NCBI GenBank assembly: GCA_934376945.1
Contig: CAKRPI010000107.1
Location: 1-6,316 of the forward strand
Length of the DNA: 6,316 nucleotides
DNA from: an uncultured Lachnospiraceae bacterium
GTDB taxonomy: Bacteria > Bacillota > Clostridia > Lachnospirales > Lachnospiraceae
Direction: 5' to 3'
Position numbers and translations under genes: made by a program. The notes beneath the pieces are model-generated. The model did no database searches, was not told where the DNA came from, and saw only the letters and a list, made by a program, of their open reading frames with translations. This document shows positions 1 through 5,111 of the stretch, in pieces; position 1 is the stretch's first letter; each line of letters opens with the position of its first letter.

Positions 1-992
1 ATAGCGGACTGGAAGAATATGTAGCATGGAGGAAAAAGAGCTTTGATGCGGCGCGCCGGATAGACTATGTAGGATATCTCGGACAGTACAACAGGTTTCC
101 ACAGCAGGAAATGTTAGTAAAGATGAGGCTGTATGAACTGGCAGATCTCAGCAGTAAAGACTGGTTTGATGAAAGAGCAAAAAAGCCGGCGGATGTGCTG
201 AAAATTGATAAGAGAAAATTAAGGGATCTCATGCAGAAATACGGGCAGCAGTGTAAGTGGCTGAAAATGTATCAGATGGAGAAAAGGCTTGGAGTATATC
301 TGGAAGAGAAAGAGGAAAAATGCCTGTTTGAGACGGTTGGAGAGTTCAAACTCAAAGAGTACGAGCAGGTGGCATCCTATCTGTCAGTGACTAAGTTTTG
401 CAATCATGTAAAAAAATATCATGACAATCCGGATCGGGAGCACAGGAACTGGACCACCTATCAGGTAGCAACACACTACCTCGATTATTTGAGTATGTGT
501 ATCCAGATGGGATATGACATGACGGATACGATCAAGCTGTTTCCACACGATCTGTATGCCGCACATGACAAGATGGTTGTGGAAGTCAATAAACATAAGG
601 CGGATGAGCGTAAAAAAGAGGTCAATCGGAAATATACCGACATTGCAAAAAAATATGATGCGATCAATAAAAAATACGGAATAGAGACAGAAAAGTATAT
701 TGTACGGCCGGTGCATGACGCGGCAGAAATGGTGGATGAAGGACGTATGCAGCACCATTGTGTTGGCGGGGACACATACCTGATGAAGCACAACAACGGA
801 GACAGCTACATATTGCTGATGCGGAAGAAAGAAACACCGGATATCCCATATATCACGATCGAGATCCGGGGAACGCATATCATGCAATGGTACGGAGAGC
901 ACGACCACAAGACGGATCAGAAACAGGTAGATGCCTTTTTGAAACGATATGTGCAGCAGTTGAAACGGAAAGAACAGAAAAAGTCAGCGTAG
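1..992 (+). CDS. PcfJ-like protein, 5' end missing
   Basis: The frame is open from base 3 with no stop, giving 36 codons ahead of the first in-frame ATG at 111. That ATG has only a poorly spaced AGGA before it, so I read this as the C-terminal 329 residues of a longer gene cut by the window edge. The C-terminal third carries the pattern I associate with the PcfJ family: a helical lead-in rich in Lys and Tyr, then a compact domain opening near base 710 with HHCVGG (nt 753-770) and a following beta-rich part with YITIEIRG and QWYGEHD. The family is named after a protein of enterococcal conjugative plasmids and also occurs in Firmicutes phages and mobile elements; its biochemical role is not established. 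The protein is soluble in appearance, with no signal peptide or membrane segment. It ends 9 nt before the next gene, so the two are probably cotranscribed. The family call rests on motif recognition only. Confidence 0.8.
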   Translation, partial: SGLEEYVAWRKKSFDAARRIDYVGYLGQYNRFPQQEMLVKMRLYELADLSSKDWFDERAKKPADVLKIDKRKLRDLMQKYGQQCKWLKMYQMEKRLGVYLEEKEEKCLFETVGEFKLKEYEQVASYLSVTKFCNHVKKYHDNPDREHRNWTTYQVATHYLDYLSMCIQMGYDMTDTIKLFPHDLYAAHDKMVVEVNKHKADERKKEVNRKYTDIAKKYDAINKKYGIETEKYIVRPVHDAAEMVDEGRMQHHCVGGDTYLMKHNNGDSYILLMRKKETPDIPYITIEIRGTHIMQWYGEHDHKTDQKQVDAFLKRYVQQLKRKEQKKSA

Positions 993-1001
993 GAGGGGAA
1001 A

Positions 1002-2195
1002 ATGGAACAGTTGGAGTTAAATCTGGCGGAAGCCACCAGAGAGATAAAGGAAAAGCTGAATACGGTAGCGGAAAACTTTGTTTTTGTAGGATATCGCCTG
1101 CGGCAGATCCTGGACACAGGAGTGTTTGCGGATGCGGGATATACCAATATTTACGATTTCGCGGAGCGGGAACTGAGTTTGAACGCAACAGCGGTATCAA
1201 GATTTATGGCGATCAATAAAAAATATTCGGTGGACGGATACGGTCCGGAGCTGCGGGAGCAGTTTAAGGGATACGGGAGCAGTAAGCTGTCGGAAATGCT
1301 TACCATGTCTGAGGAGGACTGCGCGGTGATCGGAACGGACACACCGGTCAAACAGATCCGCGAGTACAAGAATTTTTTGAAGGAGGAGCCCAAAGAGGAT
1401 CCGGATCAGATGGACTTCGGGGAAGGATCCGGGGAGCCGGAAAAAGAAGACGGGCTGAAAGCACTGTTGAAAGATTATTTTAGCCGGGAAATGGGAATGC
1501 TCCGTCGGATGCTGGATGATACGGCGACACCGGAGATCTTGCAGGAGCAGATGAATCCGACCGGAGTACATAACATCCGGTATAAGACAGCCTTTTTGAT
1601 GCTCCAGGACATGCAGCATGGCGTCATGTACCGAGAATTTGGAGCGTCGCCTTTGAAATTGACGTGGAATGAACTGCTGGAACGGATCCGCGCCGACCTG
1701 CGGCCGGAATATGAAGCAATGGCGCAGAGGGAAAAGGAGAGAAAGGCAGAAGAAAAAGCAAAAAAAGATGTGGCACAGCCTGTTTCAAAGCCGAAAAAAG
1801 AGCCTGTTGCGACGTCGCAAACCAAGGAGCCGCCGGCAGCAGTGGAAAAAGAACAGGGGAATGTGGAGCCAGAACCGCAGATACCGGGGCAGATGGAAGT
1901 GGAGGATTATCCGGAAATAATGCCGGAAAAAAGTCCGGAAAGCGGCAAAAGTACCCTTACGCAGGACGAACCAGAAAAAGCCGCGGAGACGGTGGGAAAA
2001 GAGCCGGAGATTTTGGAAGAACCAGAGAAAAGTGGAGCACAAGACGAAGAAAATACGGTGAAAAGACTGGATCTTACCATGGCGGCATCCGAGGTATATG
2101 GTCTGGTACAGAAAGCTGACTATGAAACAGCGGTGCAAAAATGCAAAGAATTGTTGATTTTACTGAAAAGGAAGGTCGGCGCGGATGAAGAGTAA
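1002..2195 (+). CDS. Unknown 397-aa protein, putative DNA-binding N-terminus, charged linker
   Basis: The ATG follows an AGGAGG at 991-996 with 5 nt spacing. I do not recognise a named family with confidence. Residues 1-75 are helical and include a stretch (LNATAVSRFMAINKKYS) that looks like the recognition helix of a helix-turn-helix, followed by a conserved-looking region to about residue 125. A second compact segment lies at about 145-245. Residues 246-355 are low complexity, dominated by Glu, Lys and Pro, and probably disordered. The last 40 residues form a predicted amphipathic helix (from about 356 to the end) that could mediate oligomerisation. This plan, an N-terminal DNA-binding-like part with a flexible tail, is common in phage replication or partition accessory proteins, but that is inference. 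The 3' end overlaps the HNH gene by 11 nt, implying translational coupling. Alternatives include a ParB-like or DUF3102-like accessory protein; no defining motif settles it. Confidence 0.85.
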   Translation: MEQLELNLAEATREIKEKLNTVAENFVFVGYRLRQILDTGVFADAGYTNIYDFAERELSLNATAVSRFMAINKKYSVDGYGPELREQFKGYGSSKLSEMLTMSEEDCAVIGTDTPVKQIREYKNFLKEEPKEDPDQMDFGEGSGEPEKEDGLKALLKDYFSREMGMLRRMLDDTATPEILQEQMNPTGVHNIRYKTAFLMLQDMQHGVMYREFGASPLKLTWNELLERIRADLRPEYEAMAQREKERKAEEKAKKDVAQPVSKPKKEPVATSQTKEPPAAVEKEQGNVEPEPQIPGQMEVEDYPEIMPEKSPESGKSTLTQDEPEKAAETVGKEPEILEEPEKSGAQDEENTVKRLDLTMAASEVYGLVQKADYETAVQKCKELLILLKRKVGADEE

Positions 2196-2532
2196 ACGGA
2201 CAAAGGCAACGTCATTTAGTCCGGAGACGCGGCAGAGGATCATACAGAGAGACGTTGGCTGTATCTTCTGCCGGGGCAACCGGCATATGCGGGATCAGCG
2301 CGGATGGGAAGAAACAATCTTTGATATAGCGCACATAGTAAACCGGAGTCAGGGCGGGCTTGGCGTGGAGCAGAACGGGGTGCTGGCGTGCCGCTATCAT
2401 CACGGACTACTGGATAACGGAAATAAAGGATACCGGGAAGAAATGCTGGAATTTGCGGAAGATTACCTTAAAAGAATCTATCCGGACTGGAATCGGGATG
2501 CGCTGGTATACAAAAAATGGCAGTTTGGATAG
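2185..2532 (+). CDS. HNH endonuclease
   Basis: A 115-aa single-domain HNH (beta-beta-alpha metal) nuclease, expected to make metal-dependent cuts in double-stranded DNA. Visible signature: CIFC at residues 26-29, then DIAHI (H50 as the first catalytic His), QNGV with N64, and CRYHHGLLDNG (C69, H72, H73). The zinc-binding knuckle would be C26, C29, C69 and H72, with H72 in place of the more usual fourth Cys. H50, N64 and H73 fit the H-N-H triad. The start overlaps the previous gene by 11 nt and is served by AAGGAAGG at 2168-2175 with 9 nt spacing. In phages such small HNH proteins can be packaging-associated nucleases, homing enzymes or recombination/repair nucleases. No terminase genes are next to it here, which weakens but does not exclude the packaging role. 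Domain assignment is firm; biological role is open. Confidence 0.9.
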   Translation: MKSKRTKATSFSPETRQRIIQRDVGCIFCRGNRHMRDQRGWEETIFDIAHIVNRSQGGLGVEQNGVLACRYHHGLLDNGNKGYREEMLEFAEDYLKRIYPDWNRDALVYKKWQFG

Positions 2533-2535
2533 GAG
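2531..2535 (+). promoter_or_regulatory. Shine-Dalgarno that fixes a GTG start
   Basis: AGGAG lies 8 nt before GTG at 2544. The in-frame ATG at 2517 has no purine-rich site before it, and an ATG at 2536 overlaps the site and opens only 15 codons. The GTG is therefore the best start for the following gene. The site overlaps the HNH stop codon (TAG at 2530-2532), so termination and re-initiation are probably coupled. Confidence 0.65.
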
Positions 2536-2543
2536 ATGAAAAA

Positions 2544-2732
2544 GTGGAGAAGCAGAACAGCAGGGATTATAAGCATACGCTGAAAAGTGACAAACAGAAC
2601 AGGTACGACGGAATGGAGCGGCTGCCACAGAGTGAACACGCCAAAAGGTGGTTTCGGGAAAAGCCGTTTGCACTGGGGTATGAAGAGGAACGAAAAAAAC
2701 AGAAGAAAGGGGAAGTGAAGGAACATGAATAG
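2544..2732 (+). CDS. Unknown 62-aa charged protein
   Basis: With the GTG start this is a 62-residue, very hydrophilic protein with about as many basic as acidic residues and almost no hydrophobic core. The middle (KQNRYDGMERLPQSEHAKRW) is the only segment that looks constrained, and the tail is Lys/Glu rich and probably disordered or helical. I recognise no family. It begins 11 nt after the HNH stop and overlaps the next gene by 8 nt, so it is placed as a coupled member of the run rather than as spacer. A longer version from ATG at 2517 would add nine residues but lacks a ribosome binding site. It might be a small adaptor or nucleic-acid-binding peptide; nothing in the sequence shows that. 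Confidence 0.68.
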   Translation: MEKQNSRDYKHTLKSDKQNRYDGMERLPQSEHAKRWFREKPFALGYEEERKKQKKGEVKEHE

Positions 2733-3117
2733 ATGCTTTTGCGACAGATGTGGGAAAGAGATCAAAGAAAAGAGCGCCGGGTACATAGCAACAAACCGCA
2801 GGGATCGGAAGAATGGAGATCTGCAGATCCAGAACAAATTTGAGGAAAAAGATTTTTGCGTGACCTGTATGAACGAAATTGAAAAATTTATTAAAACGAA
2901 TCCGGAAGCGATAAAAATGAAGAACGAGCCGGAAGAAAAGCCGGAAACAAAGGAAAAGAAGAAAGTAGACATTGGGAAGATCATGGCGTTAAAGAATGCA
3001 GGATGGACAAATAAGAGTATCGCCGAGGAAATGGGAATGACGCAGAACGCGGTAGCGGTGCAGGTTTGCACATACAGAAAGAAACAGGCTGCAGAGAAAG
3101 GAGCACAGGATGAATAA
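2725..3117 (+). CDS. Small zinc-ribbon plus helix-turn-helix protein
   Basis: This 130-aa protein has two parts. Residues 4-48 contain C6-x2-C9 and C45-x2-C48 with 35 residues between the pairs (C4 is an extra Cys), a four-cysteine zinc-ribbon arrangement. A Lys/Glu/Pro-rich linker runs from about 57 to 80. Residues 82-119 read as a helix-turn-helix: DIGKIMALKNAGWTNKSIAE followed by a turn at MGMT and a recognition helix QNAVAVQVCTYRKK, resembling the DNA-binding helices of resolvase or sigma-like proteins. It is therefore likely a DNA-binding regulator or accessory protein, which is inference from architecture. Its start overlaps the previous gene by 8 nt, with AAGGA at 2718-2722 very close to the ATG and AAGGGG further upstream, and its end overlaps the DUF4317 gene by 8 nt. 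No exact family name is offered. Confidence 0.85.
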   Translation: MNRCFCDRCGKEIKEKSAGYIATNRRDRKNGDLQIQNKFEEKDFCVTCMNEIEKFIKTNPEAIKMKNEPEEKPETKEKKKVDIGKIMALKNAGWTNKSIAEEMGMTQNAVAVQVCTYRKKQAAEKGAQDE

Positions 3118-4204
3118 AAAAGAAATTGCTGAGATCAAAAAACAGTTTATACCGGACAATTTATCGATTCGTGAGATATGCACGGCATATATCGATTACA
3201 ACAAAAATGTTATATGCAGCAGTGCAAGCCAGTTTCTCACACTGCCGGAAAAAGAGCAGTTTAAATATATGCACATTTTCGAAAAAACATTGTCCGGAAG
3301 ACTGGGAAAAAATCTTGTACAGGTGCCGGTTGCTGAAGACGGATGCAAGATGTGGCTGGACAGGATCCGGAAAGAGATGATTTGGGATGATCTGGTCGCA
3401 AGAATCATCGAAACTTACGGCTTTGCAGAAAACTATATGATCGTGCTGATCCGTGGTGTTTATGACATTCCGGGAAAATCAACTGCCGGTGATGATATGT
3501 TTGACGCATCAGACGAAGTATATGATTACATCATGTGCAGCTTGTGTCCGGTCAACACGGGCGCAGCAGTCCTTACATACGACAGCGAGCAGAATAAGAT
3601 CAAGAGCCGGGAACGTGAATTTTGGGTGGATGAGCCGGTGGACGGATTCCTCTGGCCAGCGTTCAGTGATCGCTCAACGGACATGGATAATATGCTGATC
3701 TATAAGAAAAGCCCGGAAGCGAAGCAAATATATTTGATCGAGAGTCTTACGGGGCAGGCAGAGTTGACAACGCCAAAGGAAGAAAGAGCAGAATTTGAAA
3801 AAATACTGAGAAACGTGTTTGAAAAAACGCCGGATTACCAGACGATGAGAACGATCTTCCGAAATCTGTATGAAGTACAGATCGAGACCGCGGACGATCC
3901 GGAGCTGGTCAAGATCGGGAAAAAAGAGATAAAGCATGCGCTTACGCTGGCGGAGATATCAGATCAGGAGATGCGAAGATTTGAAACATACTACCCGGAG
4001 GATCGGGTTTTTGTTCTGAACAACATCCTGGATGCAAAGTTTAAGCTGAAAACGGATGCGGCAGAAATTAAAGTACAGCCGGAATCTATGGACAACATCG
4101 AGACGAAGGTGATCGATGGGCAGCAGTGGATCATGATCCCGGCGGCAGCAGCAGTGGAAGTGAATGGGATCTGCGTAGACACAGTTGAGCATAGCAAAGA
4201 ATAG
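3110..4204 (+). CDS. DUF4317 family protein
   Basis: The 364-aa product matches what I know of the DUF4317 family, found mainly in Clostridia and of unknown function. Landmarks are the MNKKEIAEIKKQF start, the LSIREICTAYID segment, EKTLSGRLGKNL near residue 60, YDIPGK at 118-123, DASDEVY at 132-138, CPVN at 146-149 and GFLWPAFSDRSTD at 179-191. The C-terminal end has the DGQQWIMIPA and VEVNGI strands. It looks soluble, with no signal peptide or membrane helix. The start is set by AAAGGAG at 3097-3103, 6 nt upstream. The gene overlaps the zinc-ribbon/HTH gene by 8 nt. Family members are, as far as I recall, usually stand-alone chromosomal genes, so its place at the end of an overlapping mobile-element run is unusual. 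The TAG stop is followed by a further 37 in-frame sense codons. Family call is strong; no function is claimed. Confidence 0.9.
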   Translation: MNKKEIAEIKKQFIPDNLSIREICTAYIDYNKNVICSSASQFLTLPEKEQFKYMHIFEKTLSGRLGKNLVQVPVAEDGCKMWLDRIRKEMIWDDLVARIIETYGFAENYMIVLIRGVYDIPGKSTAGDDMFDASDEVYDYIMCSLCPVNTGAAVLTYDSEQNKIKSREREFWVDEPVDGFLWPAFSDRSTDMDNMLIYKKSPEAKQIYLIESLTGQAELTTPKEERAEFEKILRNVFEKTPDYQTMRTIFRNLYEVQIETADDPELVKIGKKEIKHALTLAEISDQEMRRFETYYPEDRVFVLNNILDAKFKLKTDAAEIKVQPESMDNIETKVIDGQQWIMIPAAAAVEVNGICVDTVEHSKE

Positions 4205-4274
4205 AATACGGTTGAAACACCGGCCGAAGGCGAAAGAAACCTGTTCATGTTGGTATCACGAAAAGCCATGACTG

Positions 4275-4294
4275 CCCGGTGCCGTAGCACCGGG
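4275..4294 (+). other. Perfect 8-bp GC-rich stem-loop, not a classic terminator
   Basis: CCCGGTGC at 4275-4282 pairs exactly with GCACCGGG at 4287-4294 around the 4-nt loop CGTA. There is no T-run after it. Instead AGGAAGGAGG follows directly at 4295-4304, so intrinsic termination on the + strand is unlikely. On the - strand no T-run follows either. A role in RNA processing, translation control of what follows, or mRNA stability is possible but not shown. Confidence 0.75.
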
Positions 4295-4314
4295 AGGAAG
4301 GAGGCAATAAGAGA

Positions 4315-4362
4315 ATGAATATTATGTTATTAAGCAATAATCAGAGAAAAATTAAAATTTAG
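4315..4362 (+). CDS. Possible 15-aa leader peptide
   Basis: ATG at 4315 is preceded by AAGGAGG at 4298-4304 with 10 nt spacing and opens MNIMLLSNNQRKIKI before a TAG at 4360-4362. That stop lies 14 nt before the ATG of the next gene and just ahead of that gene's Shine-Dalgarno, so translating it could feed ribosomes to the downstream start. The strong binding site has no other obvious start to serve, which is the main argument that it is real. The peptide has an AT-rich codon make-up unlike its neighbours and no run of one amino acid that would mark a classical attenuation leader. It may equally be a decayed gene start. Confidence 0.35.
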   Translation: MNIMLLSNNQRKIKI

Positions 4363-4370
4363 TGGAGGAG
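4357..4370 (+). repeat. Copy 1 of a 14-nt direct repeat at a gene start
   Basis: ATTTAGTGGAGGAG here differs at one base from the copy at 5089-5102. Both lie directly before a gene start and include the Shine-Dalgarno. Matching through the ribosome binding site is partly expected, but the ATTTAG part is not. Confidence 0.5.
4364..4370 (+). promoter_or_regulatory. Shine-Dalgarno that fixes the ATG at 4377
   Basis: GGAGGAG sits 6 nt before ATG at 4377. A GTG at 4362 would start the frame five codons earlier, but it overlaps this site and has no site of its own, so the ATG is chosen. Confidence 0.8.
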
Positions 4371-4376
4371 CGAGAA

Positions 4377-5078
4377 ATGGTAGATGCAGAGGAAACGAAA
4401 CGGTTTAAGGCAAAACAACTGAGATATAAAAAGCCTATTGTCAAGAATCTTAACCTTGATTTCATCCAACAGGATTTGTGGGACATCCAAGAAGCCTGCG
4501 AAGAGGTGCATTGGTACACGGATTCCGAAGATGGGAATGATAGTCTTATCAATGCTCTTTCTGGGGACGAGGACGAGGCGTATGAATTTAGAATGGCTTT
4601 TGCTGATCTCTGCGCAGAATGCGAAAGAATGTCTGAGGATATCCAAGATGAATGGGTTCCGGATTGCTTCGACATATTCTTTGTTACAGCGGGAGCCGGA
4701 GAAACATACGGAGGACTGCTTGGCTTTGACGAGTACGAAAAGGACTACTTCGGAATAGGATGTTCTGATTCTTGGGCAGAGGATGAAACTAAAAAGAAAC
4801 TGAAACAGATGACAAAGGACGAAATGATTGCTGCGGTCAGACAGTGTTTTAAGGTTTATTCCGCTTACGTCGGACTACGGAGCCGGTACGATAATCTGAA
4901 AGCGGCCATTGACATTTTGCGAGATCAAAATTCAGGGCACTTGCAGGTAGTAAAAGAGATCGAGAAACTTTATGAGGCAGCTGCCGCAGAGCAGGGGCGG
5001 TATGCAGAGTACAGCAAGGAATGGAGAGAATTTGAACGCTATACAGATGCGCTCCCGCCGGAGGCATGGATTGCGTAG
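4377..5078 (+). CDS. Acidic 233-aa protein of unknown function
   Basis: With the ATG chosen from the ribosome binding site the product is 233 residues. The first 24 residues are basic (KRFKAKQLRYKK). From about residue 28 to 150 it is strikingly acidic, with patches such as TDSEDGND and SGDEDEAYEF, several Cys and Trp, and a glycine-rich TAGAGETYGG turn near 105. The C-terminal third is helical (VYSAYVGLRSRYDNLKAAID onward) and could pair as a coiled coil. By hand count there are about 51 acidic and 28 basic residues. I do not know a named family; proteins of this look occur as hypothetical genes in gut Firmicutes phages. There is no signal peptide or membrane helix. It stands just before the methyltransferase module, 33 nt from its first gene, and is probably cotranscribed with it. 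Function is not assigned. Confidence 0.88.
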   Translation: MVDAEETKRFKAKQLRYKKPIVKNLNLDFIQQDLWDIQEACEEVHWYTDSEDGNDSLINALSGDEDEAYEFRMAFADLCAECERMSEDIQDEWVPDCFDIFFVTAGAGETYGGLLGFDEYEKDYFGIGCSDSWAEDETKKKLKQMTKDEMIAAVRQCFKVYSAYVGLRSRYDNLKAAIDILRDQNSGHLQVVKEIEKLYEAAAAEQGRYAEYSKEWREFERYTDALPPEAWIA

Positions 5079-5088
5079 GTAAACTGAG

Positions 5089-5102
5089 ATTTAGCGGAGG
5101 AG
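5089..5102 (+). repeat. Copy 2 of a 14-nt direct repeat at a gene start
   Basis: ATTTAGCGGAGGAG precedes the adenine methyltransferase and matches 13 of 14 bases of the copy at 4357-4370. The two copies bracket the acidic 233-aa gene, a layout that short-homology recombination could produce. Confidence 0.5.
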
Positions 5103-5111
5103 AGTGTAAGA

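Larger units (their letters stand above)
4205..4376. other. Intergenic element between the DUF4317 gene and the acidic protein gene
   Basis: This 172-nt gap is the longest non-coding stretch in an otherwise packed window. Its first 90 nt are GC-rich with short self-complementary parts: TCATG at 4245-4249 against CATGA at 4267-4271, CACCGG at 4218-4223 against CCGGTG at 4276-4281, and the hairpin at 4275-4294. The last 60 nt are AT-rich and carry a 15-codon frame. I looked for a promoter: TTGAAA at 4212-4217 and TATTAT at 4320-4325 exist but have no partner element at proper spacing, so I call none. It does not fit any riboswitch or ribozyme consensus I can recall. Confidence 0.6.

Noticed and set aside
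384..908. 174-residue open frame on the - strand
   Set aside because: It lies wholly within the PcfJ-like gene, has no ribosome binding site and an implausible Cys/His/Ile/Phe-rich composition.
758..1219. 153-residue + strand frame overlapping two genes
   Set aside because: It spans the PcfJ-like gene end and its neighbour's start in another frame, with no ribosome binding site or recognisable domain.
2478..3071. 197-residue open frame on the - strand with hydrophobic runs
   Set aside because: It is antisense to four well-supported + strand genes; its Phe/Ser/Leu runs come from Lys/Glu codons read backwards, not from true membrane helices.
4212..4271. Short frame from TTG at 4212 encoding a Cys-rich 19-residue peptide (CSCWYHEKP end)
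   Set aside because: There is no ribosome binding site before the TTG, and the frame lies inside the likely structured element.
4275..4294. Intrinsic terminator at the perfect hairpin
   Set aside because: No T-run follows on either strand; a purine-rich ribosome binding site comes directly after the stem.
4212..4325. Promoter from TTGAAA at 4212 or TATTAT at 4320
   Set aside because: Neither hexamer has a partner at 16-18 nt spacing.
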